Shown here: positions 1 through 12,249 of the stretch, one piece after another | How the letters are laid out: each line of letters begins with the position of its first letter | Numbering within the stretch: position 1 is the stretch's first letter | Origin: Emydura subglobosa | Lineage: Eukaryota > Chordata > Testudines > Chelidae | Assembly: GCA_007922225.1 (NCBI GenBank) | Contig: ML680086.1 | Location: forward strand, 7,572,065-7,636,064 | DNA: 64,000 bases | Direction: 5' to 3' | The notes under the pieces: generated by a model | Seen by the model: only the letters and a program-made list of their open reading frames with translations | Database searches by the model: none | Told to the model about the DNA's origin: nothing | Translations under genes and position numbers: made by a program

Positions 1-3000
1 GGGTGGGCATAAGTAGCCACCCAGCAACACCTTATCCAAATTACTGTGTCCTCACTGCTGTTGTGCTCCCCCTTGTGGGGCACCAGACTTCTGGGGGCAG
101 CTCCTGTGCTTCTTGGTGCTGCAGTGAGTTGAGTCGCTGTGTGATTCTATCCCAGCGAATTGTCTGTCCCAGGCACATGGGGGGAATTGTGGGAAGACTT
201 TGGAGGACTATCAGCCTTTGAGTGATGTAGTCTGTGTCCTCACTGCAAAGTGGGGGTTACCAGCCTGAGTGAAAGCAGGACCTGGACTCCAACCCACCCC
301 CAGCCGGGCCAGCTAGCTCAGCTGACTGCACCACCAAACCTGGGTGAGTGGGTTCCGTGTGTGAATGGGATGAGACTGCGGCAGAATCCGGGTAAGAGCC
401 CAAGTTAACTCTGCAGTGAAGGCAGACCCTAAGAGACAGCACAGAGGGATATAGCTCTGTCATCTCAAGCAGTGCTGTATGAAGCACCTTCTACTTCAAA
501 GCCAGGCTACCGTTCCTCTAGAGGGTACATCTGTGCTTTTGACTGCTATGGTGTCTCGTCCATTTCTGACTCTGCTTCCTGATCCTCCAAACTGGTGACT
601 TCTCCTGACTTTCCTCATCCTTTCCCGCCCTGTTCCCCTTACTCTGGGAGCCTCCTGATACCTGCCAGCGTCAGAAGAATTATCTCAGTGTTTATGGATG
701 GGCGTTTGCTGCAAGGCGTCAGCTTTAAGCAGCAGGGGGAGATGCAGTCTGCAGTCTCCTCCTTGGCTCTCTGGCCTTCTCTTTCCAGTTGGTTCTGTCT
801 AGCAAGTTCTGCTCGATCTCGCCGAGTCGGTCCTTTGGCCGCTGCGTGCGGAGCTTGTTCTTTCACAAAGAGAGGCCATGCATTGGGTCAGGTAGAGGAG
901 AAACCCTGCAGGCTAGAGCTGAGCTAGCCCCCACCATATAAACTAACACAAGGTAGATAGGAATGGAGTCCCGAGCATCACCATCTCCCATCTCTCCACT
1001 CTCAACTCAGCAGCTCCATGGCCAGGGCTGCCTCTACCCCAGGGTAGCGCCTTCAAAGACCCCCTTTGGCACTTGGCCACCAGTGGACTGGGAATGAGTC
1101 GCTGGGCACAAGAACACATTTAAGGGATGACTTGCCCGAAATAGCATGTGGATTAGCAAAGCTCAGCGAGCCATGCTGGCTCTCTGCTGTTCCCATCTAC
1201 TTCCTGGGGGCAGCCAGCTCCCTTACCCCTGTGGGAAGGCATCTGATCTGTGCTAAAGTTCCAGGTTCCTTCACAGCAAACCCACATCACCAGCGCTGAG
1301 GTCGAGATGTTGGGTCAGGCTTACTAGGGGCCCTGATGGCACTGGCTGTCGCTTGGCTCATTCAGCCAGCTGGTACAAGTTCAAGAGGATCAGGACTTTG
1401 CAGGTGACACTGCTGGAGTAACATCACAGTGGGTTGGAGAGATACTTTTCGGACTAGAGCAGTAGGTAGGTAGATAGATTTTGACAAATGGGAGCTGAGA
1501 GCATGACAACAACTTGCTTCCACTATTTGCAGGCTAAACCTTCTCTCCCAAGATGCTCGGTGTTCATATACCTGTCACTCACTGTAGACAGGTTTCTATA
1601 GAAGGGCTCTATCACAGAAGCCAGTATTTTATTTTACTGTTCCATAGAAATTAATATGTTCTAGCTTTGCATTACAACCGTGTGCACTGGCTTCGAATCC
1701 AAGCCACACAACCCCCACCCCCTCCGACTCAAAAGCTGTCTATGCACTCACTCAAATTACTAGCAGGTATTTTAATTAATCCTAATTTTCATCCGCAGAT
1801 CAAATGAACTTCAGTATGAGCACAGTCTGATTTGATTTAGATGAACTATGCTTTGATGGGAATTCAATTACATAATTTTTTTTAGCTGAAGATAATGTAT
1901 TTTGACGATACAGTAGTTTCAGTGCTAATGAGATGCATTTTAACTGCTGCGAGGACTGTATTTTTCCCTGCACTTCAGTACATAGGATGCACATTAATTA
2001 CAGTTTCAATGAAGAAAAACCCCACAGAGTTACTATCTACATTTTCCTCCTGTTAATAGCGGCTGCGGTTTCCTTACAATGCCAGTAACATTAGAGATTC
2101 ACTTTTCAGCCACATTTTATTCCAAACAGCTTGATTGTGATTGGTAAAAAACAATTCAACTTTACTTTGACTACACATTCAGTGTCATAAAAGGGTCATT
2201 TATACCAGGGCAATGTATAAGTTCATGCAAGTCAGAAATCAGAATTTATTTGGAATAAATTCATTTGTTGACATTGTTTCAAGGCATGAAAAAATTAAGG
2301 CCAGACTGAAGTATATGTAAACAGGGTCTCAATGGACTCTCCCCTGCCAAGGTGGTATTTCCATGAGCACACCCACCCTGCTTAGGTGCACAGCGTGATG
2401 GGATTGCTTTGCCCAAATAATCCCTTTGGCTGGTGCTGGGTTACCAATCACTCTAGTGTTAAATACAGGGGTAATGAAATGTTCCCCTTATTGTATGAGC
2501 AAAGGCAGCAGAACTGTGCTTAGCCTGTTCTGATTGAAAGGTCACTCTCATCCTAACAGAACTGGCTAAGCAAGGGATGTGGCTGCCAGGTTGAGGGGGG
2601 TGGGGGGAGCCACGGGGAGGCAGGAATAAGTATTCTGGTCTGGAAGTGCAGGTTTTGCTGAAGAGCTCTAGGCATGGTTTAGCTCCCCACTGTGCAAAGC
2701 TAGAGCTAATTAAGATTCTATTAGGAGTCCTTTGTTTTGTTAAATGCTCACTAGAGCTGAAATCACCTACTGTGAGACACCGCTCCCACCCAGCTTCAGC
2801 ACGGAGCTTCACTGCCAATCGCTGAGAGCTAAGAAGTGGGGAGCTGGGTGGAATTTCAAGGGATCAACCTGCAGAGGTCATAGGGGAGAAGCAGGTGATG
2901 GGGTGCAGCAGCATGGCTGGAGAGCAGCTAGCGGGTGACTGGTGGAGCGGCCTGCTGAGTAATGGGGGGCTGGCAGGCGGCCGGAATATAGCGGCCGGAC

Positions 3001-3239
3001 AGCAAAGCAAGTTAGACATCTTATTTCCCTCTTCCCCCAACCAGGGTGAGAGGTGAACTCTGCAGCTGCACCTCTAAACTCTGAGTCTGCCCTGACTTAA
3101 GACAACACCTATGAGTGGGGTGATGTGAAGAGGGGCCCATTAAAGGAACTTCTTGTTGCTGGACTTAAGAACCTGAAGCAAAAGGAAGCTGCCCAATGTA
3201 CTCTGGGGTGGGTGTTTTGTTCATGGTTTTATGCAGGTG
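1..3239. other. Unassigned, unique-looking DNA
   Basis: I see no gene here. The open frames are at most about 119 codons and show no recognisable domain, and none has a convincing splice or start context. A short GTAG/GATA run lies at 1463-1479. The stretch 1740-2330 is AT-rich and low in CpG, as is usual for intergenic amniote DNA. A conserved noncoding element could be hidden here, but only a cross-species alignment would show it. Confidence 0.6.
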
Positions 3240-3422
3240 AATAAGAACATAAGAACAGCCTAGACCAATGGTCCATGTAGCCCAGTATCCTGTCCTCTGC
3301 CAGTGGTCAATGCTAGGTGCTTCAGAGGGAATGAACAGAACAGGTAATCATCAAGTGATCCATCCCATCAGTCATTCCCAACCTCTGGCAAATAGCAATC
3401 CCTGCCCATGCTGGCTAATAGC
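3240..3422 (-). mobile_element. CR1 LINE 3' end fragment
   Basis: The block opens with the tail motif ATAAGAACATAAGAAC, which is the reverse complement of the (TTCTTATG)n tail of one CR1 subfamily. It then runs through the matching 3' untranslated block: 'agcccagtatcctgtc', a 'cttcagagggaatgaacaga' segment and 'gatccatccc'. The same block recurs at 26244 and 38943, and in the opposite orientation at 32374-32822. It is 5'-truncated, as most CR1 insertions are, and holds no protein sequence. Confidence 0.85.
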
Positions 3423-4987
3423 TGCTTGTGGTGTTTTCCCAAGTCAATGCCTGGTTACTTTTCAGCTTTTTATTAAAGGTCTCTTTTCTCCACTCAGTCT
3501 GTGCTTGCGAGAGGGGCAGTATTGCCTCTAGAGGTGCCCAAGGGGTGGTGTGTAATTGTCCCAGGTTACTGGGTGAGGGCTCCAGCCTGTTTTGTGTTGT
3601 ACTGTTGAAAGGAACCCCTAGATATTGAACCTGGCTGCTGTTGCTGCTGACTTTGACTAGCGGAAGGGTTATATATAGGCCCACATTTTCTCCTTGGCCT
3701 TACCTGGACTTGCACTTTTTAGGGTGCAAATAATTGCCAGGGCAAAACTGTGTACACAATTATTTGTGCCTAAAAATCAGTGCCTGAAGATCTAGCTTGA
3801 AATGGGCCAGGTTTTCCCCTGAAGTGGGGTCTTGTTCACTGGAGAAAAGCACCCAAAGTGAACAAACCTGCTGAATCTATTTGGTGAAAAGGAATGGCTT
3901 CATCTTCCATTGGAAATATTTTACCCACTTCTCATCCTGGGTAAATCAGGCAAATGTGAGAAGTACAGAGGGCTCTTCTCTATAAAAATAGCAGCTATTC
4001 ATTGGTTAGTATGATCACAGCAGTCACAGAGCAGCTTCCATTTTGGGCATGATGGGGACTATCCTTCAGACAAACCCTTCCAAGAGCGATCTCTGAATAC
4101 ATGAGGCCCCACTCAGTTCTGATGTCTCTGGCCAAACACTGTATGGCTGGCTCTGGGTACCGTCGATGCCCTAAGTGGGAGAGAATGAAGAAACCTTTTC
4201 ATGTCCCTAGTCCCCAAGGCACAGGATGCAGACATAATTTGCATGCAAGCAACGGGGAGGGGAACGGCAATGTGCGACTACCAATGCCAGGGGTACTAAC
4301 TGACACAGCAGGTCCATGGCTGGGTGAAGTGGGGATGGGGCCCTGGCCTTCTCCACTGCAACCCACTGCATCAGGCACAGCAGTGGGGGAAAAATGACTT
4401 AGTAAGGTGTTTTCTGGCTCGTTTGGAGCAGGGAACCTATAAGCAGGCTCCAGAAAGGAGAGAGACGCCCTCCCCACCCTGAGTCCCAAAGGTGTGCTCT
4501 ATGGGGGCTGGGCCCAGAAGGAGGAGGAGATGTAGTTAGCAGGCCAGGAGCTTAACTAACATGACGCCAGACCACCCAGAGATGCGCCCTGAATTCAGAC
4601 AAGACCAGTGCTCAGGGGATGGGAGTTAGCTGCTAGGAGACACCTTCCAGTAGCGGGAGGAGGGGCAGCCCACGAAGAACCCAGGACCCTAAGATGTACA
4701 TGGAGTCCCTAAGGAGGGATAAGAGTCAAGAGCATGCTGCTGTTCCAGGAGAGGGCTATGGACCAGAGGCACTGACAGGGGAGTACAAGGGCTAAGAGCC
4801 GCTTAGATATTTTCATGATGGGTGCAGGATATAAGAGTAGATAGCTAGGTAGACAGAGCTGTATGATTATGATAGATAGATAGATGTGGTGCAAGAACCA
4901 CTGTTCACCTGCCCTCTTGTTCTGGGGTGATAGCCTCCACCGTCACCTCACTCCACTACTGCAGGGGTGCGCAAGGACAGTGGCTTT
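3423..4987. other. Unassigned DNA with a short GATA repeat
   Basis: No gene, RNA or recognised transposon is seen. Overlapping frames of up to about 98 codons occur on both strands around 4101-4489, but they are compositional and resemble no family. A GATA microsatellite of about four units lies at 4871-4885. Confidence 0.55.
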
Positions 4988-5069
4988 GGCCTGATCCTGA
5001 GGGCTGCTGAGTGCCCACAAAGCCCATTGAAGTCAGTGGGAGCTGTGGGTGCTCAGCATCTCTCAGGCC
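4988..5069. mobile_element. Short palindromic MITE-like repeat
   Basis: The left end GGCCTGATCCTG and the right end CTCTCAGGCC are imperfect inverted repeats. The arms continue inward (gctgagtgcccac against gtgggtgctcagc) around the centre 'cccattgaagtcagtggg'. The whole element is about 82 bp and nearly a perfect foldback. Similar palindromes with a 'cattgaagtcaatgg'-like core lie at 21063 and 34174. I infer a non-autonomous DNA transposon from the foldback structure and recurrence; the family name is not certain. Confidence 0.6.
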
Positions 5070-5323
5070 AGAAGGGCAGGGCAGGAGCTTGGGGCTGAGG
5101 AGGCAGGGAGCAGCACCATCTAGCTGCTCCAGTGGGTTCCCACAATACTTGCCAGAGAAACTTGGGGCAGGAGAGTAAAAATGGAAGTGATTTTGATATA
5201 CTACTGCACTTATTTGTAATATTTATGGCCGTACATATATGGTGCTAATGGGCACTTTACCCTTGTTCTTACCTGTAAATAATAATTCTGTCCCTGACCC
5301 CTTTATTATCCCCTGGGTCTTTT

Positions 5324-5644
5324 CAGTATTGCCAGCTCTCATGATTTTGTGGTGAAACTTGTGATGTTTGGAGTTTTTCTGAAAGCCTCTTCTCCTGGAG
5401 CCAGGTGATTTAGGGAGACTCTCAGCTTCCATTATGAAAAAATAAAAATCAGTTTCTAGCTCTTGTAGCTCTGAAGAAAAGCTGGAAAATGTGACCCAAG
5501 TGTCCCCTACGGGCTCAGACACCAGAAAGCAAAGAAAATGAACCCAGAATGTATTTGTTTTTTAATTTGTAATTTTTATAAAGGCAATCTCTTGCTTTTT
5601 TGAGGCCTGACTCCTGGTTTTTGAATGCTGGAGTGGCAATTCTG
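5324..5644 (+). mobile_element. TIR-bounded DNA repeat, family A, copy 1
   Basis: This copy starts CAGTATTGCCAGCTCTCA and ends with the complement of CAGAATTGCCACTCC, giving inverted terminal repeats of about 16 bp. Internal landmarks are 'ctcctggagccaggtgat', 'aaaagctggaaaatgtga' and a T-rich segment. The same landmarks in the same order occur at 41918-42534 and, reversed, at 8851-9174. No transposase is present, so it is non-autonomous. Candidate flanks TCTTTT and TATTTT match at 5 of 6 positions, too weak to claim a duplication. The superfamily is unassigned. Confidence 0.65.
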
Positions 5645-8249
5645 TATTTTCCATGTGCACTTACCTGAAAAGATCCCCATAAACCACAAACAGCTCTCCA
5701 TTTCCCTCTGCACACAAGCTGGTTAACATTCCCAGGGAGCACAACACAGTCACAAGAAGGGGACATTACTCATCTTCACTGTTCACATTCTTCTCAGGAA
5801 AAATATCCTATTTTTCATAATGAAGTGATTTCGATGGGGGCCTTACCTATAAGTTAAGTTTTATTCACAGCAACTCCAGCTTGAATTAGGATTCGATGCA
5901 GAGGAACAGCACATAAAAGGCAGTTTAATTCCTGCCAGATTCCATTCAGGTGCTCGTTAGTCACTACAATGAAGTACACTTTGACTGCAGTTTTGTCTTC
6001 CACAGTTAAAACTGCAGTGTTTGCTCACCATTCAATTACAGAGGGTCTTGGGTGGAAATCTCCTGCAGATTAAGGGCTGAATGGGCACATAAAAGTCAGC
6101 CCTACAAAAGGGAGATGCATTAAAGCCACGACCCCAGGAGGCATTTGGGCTGGCGGCGGAAGTGCATGCAGGCTCATGAGCTGTTACCCTTTTGCAGGGT
6201 GCAGCATGCAGTCTCCCCTGTGTGCCTGACCAGCTGTACTAAGTGTTATATTTAATCTGTGGAAATTACTTGTATTCAAAGATAAACCAGCACAGGAACA
6301 CAGAGAAATGTAAATTCACAGAGATTCTTTATTGAACTACCACTAAAACCAGCCAGAACTGGCGGAGCTATCCCCTAATAGTCTAACCCTGTTGCTATGG
6401 CAACAAGCTAGGCTCTGTTACTATGGCAACCTAGGCAACTCGGCAAGACACAAAATACACAACACTAAGCCATCCAGAGCGGGGATAGAAATATGGTCTT
6501 CATTCACCTCTACCCTTCCTACCCTCTGCATGGTGGGTCCTTTCCTCACCTTTCTCCCTTGCAGAGCTATGAAGGTACAGACAAGACCCAGCCCTGGGTT
6601 TGAAGCTGGTTTATTTCTGGGTTTCCAGTCTTGAATTTTAGCCAGAGCTGCTCTCAGAGTACAGAGAGTTACAAGTACAGGGAATTAACGTAAGTATCTG
6701 CAGGCTAATGCATACCACATTATTACATATACCTACATGTAAATATATAGGGCCAGGTTCTTTCCTCCTATACTCCCTCTTTATGCCAATTTGGTAGTAC
6801 AAAATTGCCATAAAGCCAACAGATCTGGCCAGCTAAGGACTTCTCAGATGTAGGGGAACCCATGGGTAGTGTAGGGCCAGCATAGATGAATCCTACAATA
6901 CCTCTTCCTGGCCCCTGGTATAGGGAGCATATTAGGCTCATGTGCTCCAGCGATTTACCCAGCCAGTGTAGTTTAGAGCAGCCTCAAAGCTGCTCTAAGT
7001 TACAGCAGTGCAGAGCTGCCCCCAGGAGCAAGAAGCCCCCCAACCCATTCCTTTGCAGCTCCTTCCTCCTCCCTGCCCAGTGCATATTAGGTGCAGCTGA
7101 GAAACTAGGCCATTGAATCCTTAAAGAGTATAACAATTTCTAAGCATCATAAAGCATAATCATTGTATGGGAGGTAACAGTCAGAAATACCGCAGCAATA
7201 ATTAAAGGTTGATTAAATATATTATGGCATGTTGTATAAATCATTTTGTGACCTCCAGTTAGCGCCAAAACATCATCGGTTAAGTAGTTTGAAATAATTT
7301 GTAATCTGCTACAATGCATCTTGGAATTGGTCTTTAAAAATAGAAACAATTATTTCTGTTAATCATTCATGTCATTATTAAAATATTTATACATGTTCCC
7401 TTCATTTAAAGTGGTTCCATCATAACATGAGGAAGTGTACAAACCCATCTGCACCAAAGAACTTTAGGGTGCCATATCCTTCCCGAAAGCTGTCATTAAA
7501 GCAGCTAACAAATAAACAAGTCTTTCCTTAGCTCAACTGGGCAATTAGATTCTTGCTGATTCTGCTGGAGGAACACCGCTCCATGGACAAAGATGTATTT
7601 GCTCTTGAAACTTTGAGTATTGGGCATGGTTAAAAATTTAATACCATGCACAAGGGGGAAAAAGCCTTACATTTTTGTTAAGTGACCTTAAGGAGCTGCA
7701 TTACATTTTAGAAGGTGGCTGCCATGTGATAAGCATGGAAAGGAAAAGATCTCTTGAGACTGTGTCTGCATGCAGCACTGAGCGATGGAATTTGGGGACG
7801 TTGTGACAAGTGAAGAGTTTAGTTTGGGATAAGATGGGAGAGAAAAATCTCACTAGACTTTTTCTTTATTTCCTTCTGAAATATGCACCATCCTTTCCTA
7901 ACCAGTTGGGTTTCTTTCCGCATAAGTGGCGGTTAAAACAAAATAAGGGAGTGAGCAAATAGCTTTGTCATGCCGTTGACATTGGCTTAGCTGTTCACCA
8001 CCTACTGATAGTAAATAATGACAGCCTATTTTAATAGGAGTCTACCAACTCATCAGTAGACTGATTTTCAAAAGAGCGCAGTATCTTGGGGGTGTTCTCT
8101 TGAAAATCTAACTCCAAGCTCTTTGGAGAGTCTGGTCCAAGGGGCACAGAGTCTGCTGGTCAGAGAGGTTGTCATTTGCAACTTCCGTTGAGTTCATTGG
8201 TAGCCCTGGTTATTCAGCACCTCTCTGAGTCATTTTAGGAACAGGTAAT
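5645..8249. other. Unassigned, partly AT-rich DNA
   Basis: No gene is recognised. The stretch 7140-7400 is very AT-rich and compositionally calm, the kind of sequence that can be a conserved regulatory element, but nothing in the sequence alone proves this. Open frames of up to 83 codons show no domain. Confidence 0.5.
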
Positions 8250-8818
8250 TGTAGGAGAGTAAAGAGTTAAAAGCTGGACAAGTGGTCAGGCCTAAATTAC
8301 AGGGAACGGGGTCAAGGCAAGGGCAAACTTTGTTTCTCTTAATTGGTGTGAATTTTAGCTAGAGTCTGTTATCTCTCTTCTTCTCCTCCCTTCCTGGCCA
8401 TCTGCACAGGGGATGAGTCTATCGCCATTTCTGTGCAAGACCTTTCGGTGGGAAGAAAGCATTATCTTCCTTCTCCCCCGGCATGCCTTTACTTCAAAGA
8501 ATATTAGTGTAAAATTTATAGGTTTTAAGGTGATGTGCCTGACCTCTGTATGGTAATCATGTAAACAACAAACAGGGGTGGGTATAATTATATTCATTAT
8601 GTAGTTGTTAATATTCATGGTATAGGTGTCAATGTAACCAAATAAGGGTCTATGGGGAGTTGCTGGAAATGTATACATTTACATACTGTTATGGATAAAA
8701 GAATTGTAAAGTAACCCCCTTGTTGCTTACTTGTGGCGTTGAGGTGGAACGAGCAGGCAATAAAGGGTTCTGTCTCCCTAGTTCACCCACGGGACAACCT
8801 GTTTGATTATTTCTATCA
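8250..8818 (+). mobile_element. Solo LTR with 5-bp target duplication
   Basis: The block begins TGTAGGAGAG and ends TTTCTATCA, so it has the canonical TG...CA termini of a retroviral or retrotransposon LTR. It is flanked by a perfect 5-bp direct repeat GTAAT (8245-8249 and 8819-8823). A poly(A) signal AATAAA lies at 8759-8764, about 55 bp before the end, where R/U5 would be. A second copy of about 570 bp lies reversed at 51392-51961 with the same ends and the same signal. No internal gag or pol lies next to either copy, so both look like recombination-derived solo LTRs. The 5-bp duplication fits Ty3/gypsy and several retrovirus groups; I do not name the family. Confidence 0.88.
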
Positions 8819-8850
8819 GTAATCACACTCATAAACAGCTGGCTTTGTAG

Positions 8851-9174
8851 CAGGACGGCCAACCCCACCCATTCAAAGATCCCAAGTTAGGCTCCCAAAG
8901 AATCATGAGATTGGTGTAAAAAATATGAGATTTAAAAAAAAAGGTCTTTTTGTTCTTTTTATTTTCTTTCTGGTTTCTGAGCCTCTAGGAGGCACTCAGG
9001 TCACATTTTCAAGCTTTTCTCTGCAACTTTGAGTTTTAAAAACTTCCTTTTCTTTTTTAAAAAAAAAGAAAGTTGAGAGTCTCTTGTGATCACATGACTC
9101 CAGGAGCAGGGCTCTATGAAAAGCACCAAATATCACGAGACTGGTGATAAAAGTCTCAAGAGTTGGCAACACTG
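8851..9174 (-). mobile_element. TIR-bounded DNA repeat, family A, copy 2
   Basis: Read on the minus strand this copy starts CAGTGTTGCCAACTCTTG and ends with a degraded CAGGACGGCCAACCCC-type terminus, so the inverted ends match those of the copies at 5324 and 41918. Internal A-rich and T-rich blocks (8934-8975 and 9052-9069) correspond to the T-rich centre of the other copies. It begins only 33 bp after the solo LTR. No transposase frame is present. Confidence 0.6.
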
Positions 9175-10539
9175 TAAAATGATGCAGTTGGGGGAACTAG
9201 AGGATAACTTGTCGCCAGCCAGCTTGTTGTAATTGGTTCCAGCTGCATAATTAATTAGAGGAAGGCAACTGTGAGTGGGCAGTCCGGTGAGGTTATAAAT
9301 TCTCCACCCAATCTCATGAAAATCAGTTCAGGCATTTCTGTGTGAGCTTCCAAGGGAATAAAATGGGTCTCTGGGATAAACTTTGGGATAATCTGCCCTC
9401 ACTGTCTTTGAGCACCAATCCAGTAACTCCATCTTCAAGTGGGGTCCGGGTACATTATCCAAGTTGCAAGTGCCCCCTGTATGTCAGTTTTCAGATGGCT
9501 AGCCTCCCTGTTTGCAGGTGTAATTTATCCCCACAAAGGGACTGCGGGTGCAAATCAGAGTACCTGAGTGCCTAACAGCTTGATTGCAAGAGAGTTACAG
9601 GAGCAAGCCTTCAGGTTTGTGCCTGCAGTTCATTTTTGTGGATACACAAATTCAGGTGCAAAGAAGGAAGCTGGGCCTCAGCTCCCTGAAAATGTATATC
9701 TGTGATATGATAACACAAAGGTGAGCCTTGCACATACCGTTCTCTACATCTGAACATAATTTACTCACACGGGTTAGGCTCCATTGAAAAGTTGGCCCTA
9801 TTAATCACGAGAAAATTTAGCATGTATGCACGAGGAGGACAAGCACTGTGCAATTACCCATCCCCTTTCTCACACCATTTCTCACACTGGATGACATTTA
9901 TTTTAGAGTAAGGAAAACTACAAAACAGGAAAGAACAAAATTAAAGTCTTCAGGAGAGAGCACACAATGTATGTTCCTCCTTTGTAACATGCTGCATCCA
10001 CTGTGCCTTGCAAACTGCCAGGTCTTCCTTTTTCCTTCTCCTCCAACACCCTCAAGTGCATAGGGAATCCAGCAGTTCCTGCCATTTCTTGTCTGTCTTA
10101 TGCTGGTCTATTCAGGCTTCTGAGTGTCATGTTGATGGATCTGGATTCTTTCTCTATTATTCTGTATATTATTCTGTTGCCCTCTTATTCTCTTTCCAGG
10201 TGGTGTCCATATTATCTTTTGACATGTAAGCTATGTTTGTGGCATCCTTAAAGCGTGTCCTAAATATGTTCACTGTCTTCTTACCATGTTTAATGCTTTA
10301 GGTTGGTTTGTTCTAGTAAACATCTAAAAATATACAAGTGTAGTATACAGCAAACAGTCATAACAGTAATATAACTACAGTTGCCACTTTTCTGTACACT
10401 GGATCTTGCATTGTTCTATAGGATTCCAACAGATTGGGCAGCTGCTGGAGACTGAAGGCTCATACAACAAGTGAACGTGACTAGATTTTGATGCTCTAAT
10501 CTGCTATTTGAGCTGGTTGTAAAACAGAATTTACAACTG
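9175..10539. other. Unassigned DNA
   Basis: No gene is recognised. Three overlapping frames of 71-82 codons at 9848-10251 lie in different phases over the same T-rich sequence and share no family signature, so I treat them as chance. Confidence 0.5.
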
Positions 10540-10981
10540 ATGGGAAATACTGACACTCTGAAATGATTTTCATCCCAAATTGGAATGAAAAGTCAAAATT
10601 TGTCACAGTACAGAAATTTTGCAAAATTTCAATTCAGAAAAGTCTGAATGACCTTATTGAAACATTTTGTTTCAATAATGTTGAAGCATTATAATATAAT
10701 ATAATATAATATAATATAATATAATATATTTATAGTAAACATTAATATATACATATAATATAATATTAGAATTAATGGCTCATAATATCACATAATATAG
10801 AATTTGAAATGAAACAAGAAAGTCTAAATGAAATATTCCAGTTGGATTTTGAATTACTTCGAAATGTTTCCGTTGAAAATTTTGTCAAAATTCTCATGTT
10901 CCCACAAAATGTTTTGATTTATAAGAAGCTGCAGTTTCCGATGGAAGACTGTTCTATCAAATAATATTTGACCAGCTCTAC
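10540..10981. mobile_element. AT-rich MITE-like repeat with right terminus
   Basis: The block is full of 'ttgaaat', 'aaattttg' and 'aaaatgtttt' words and ends TTTGACCAGCTCTA at 10967-10980. That terminus recurs in a family of AT-rich foldback elements seen widely in bird, crocodile and turtle DNA (general knowledge, not searched). I could not find a matching left terminus, so the copy is probably truncated or eroded. It is interrupted by the pentanucleotide satellite at 10690-10735. Confidence 0.45.
10690..10735. repeat. (ATAAT)n microsatellite
   Basis: About nine perfect ATAAT units run without interruption and are followed by degenerate AT-rich units to about 10800. The purity suggests recent slippage and likely length polymorphism between individuals. 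Confidence 0.95.
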
Positions 10982-11130
10982 TGGCCACATTGCTTCCAGG
11001 CACTAGCTCTTTGCTTGAGGGCTTGCTTCCTTCCAGTCACACAAGTCCATGTGTGGGTGAGAGCAGAGGAGCAGATGTGCAGGGCATGAAGCTGTCCATA
11101 ATGAACCTCGGCAGCTCTCTACCAAGTTCT

Positions 11131-11330
11131 ACCTGAGGATCTCAAAGCGCTTGACTAGTTTGGCCTCATTGCCCCTGGCAATAGGAACGTATTGTTATCC
11201 TCACTTTACAGGTGGGAAAACTGAAACACAGAGCAGAGATGTGACTTGCCCAAAGCCAGTCACACGTAAAACTTGAACTGGAAGCCAGAAGTCCAGGGCC
11301 CAGCCCATGGCCTTAACCACAAGAGCATCC
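11131..11330 (-). mobile_element. MIR-type CORE-SINE, antisense
   Basis: Landmarks in order are 'ctcaaagcgctt', 'ctcactttacaggtggg', 'aaactgaaacacagagc', 'gtgacttgcccaaagcc' and a terminal 'ccttaaccacaagagc'. These are the complement of the conserved MIR body (known from the MIR family). A sense copy of the same class lies at 40135-40305. It has no coding capacity. Confidence 0.75.
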
Positions 11331-12235
11331 CTCCCCACACAAGAAACCAGTGGCCACCTCCTGAATGTCCATGCACCCTCCCTCCACCTCTTTGCTCTGC
11401 GTCCCAGCACCTAGGCAGCCAGTCTATTCTCGTCTCCCCCAGCACTGTGTTAGAAAGAGGAGTCTACCCACCTTTGCAAACTACACCATTTGGGAGGCCG
11501 AGGGGGGACGTTCCTTTCACCCAGTGTCCCAGCCCAGCCCAGACCCTGTTGCCTCCACTTTCACCTAGGAAGTTTCCATAACATCTAAACATAAAGTACT
11601 TTAAAACAATGAGGTTTTACCCAATAGTGACCTCTCTTTCTAGAGGAAAATGTGGGGTGGGGTGCAGCGCCTGCTCCTCCCAATTCATTCATTTCTGTGG
11701 CTTTTCTTTGAATCACTCTCCACAGTACAACACAGCCATCCATGGTGTAATGACTTCCCAATGCAACGGAGGCACCCGAGTGCAGATCTGATATGTGCCA
11801 TGCCGTGCTGGTCACTTAGATCTATTTCCCCCTTCAGTGAGAGTTCAGTTAAATACGAATAAGGGCTAGCTGAGGAAACTACAACTCTGAGGGATCAAAA
11901 GGACCTCAAGTCAGGTAAAGCCCCAAGGAGCACAAGTCAGACACACTTCTCTGTTGGAGGAAAACGCACAACAATTGGCTCTTCAGGAAGCACATTGGAA
12001 GCCAACTGCTACTGTAACAACGTATGGAAGTGCTAGCAGACACTTCCAGGCAGCATACTGTTTCCTGGGGGGAGGTGTTTGGAAGGGACACCTCCTGGGG
12101 AACTGTCTGAGAAGCCATGAGGCTGAAGAATCCATGTTGCAAGCAGCCACAACAAAGCCGAGGTTCATTAATTAACCTGGTGTCAGACTGAGATCTTAAA
12201 TGGCAGATGATCCAGACACAGCAAAGCATAAAACA
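11331..12235. other. Unassigned DNA, possible 5' LTR remnant at the right end
   Basis: No gene is recognised; overlapping frames of 60-107 codons on both strands show no domain. The last bases before 12236 read ...AAAACA, ending in CA directly before a TGG primer-binding-like motif. The right part may therefore be the end of a gypsy 5' LTR. I could not find a matching 3' copy, so this is only a possibility. Confidence 0.4.
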
Positions 12236-12249
12236 TGGCGACAGCAGTA
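12236..12249 (+). promoter_or_regulatory. Candidate tRNA primer-binding site
   Basis: TGGCGACAGCAG follows a CA dinucleotide directly and lies about 120 bp before the first gag-like start codon. Primer-binding sites of LTR retrotransposons start with TGG because they pair with the CCA end of a tRNA. The priming tRNA cannot be named with confidence from this sequence. Confidence 0.4.

Noticed and set aside
300..345. Possible tRNA-like head ('gctagctcagctgactgcac')
   Set aside because: Only a short word matches; the B box is lacking and downstream sequence is unrelated.
595..927. Plus-strand open frame of 110 codons
   Set aside because: Proline- and serine-rich composition only; an opposite-strand frame covers the same bases and no family is recognised.
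8355..8678. Minus-strand frame of 107 codons, echoed by a plus-strand frame at 51532-51732
   Set aside because: Both are the same stretch of the LTR in its two copies; LTRs are non-coding here and the similarity is explained by the repeat.
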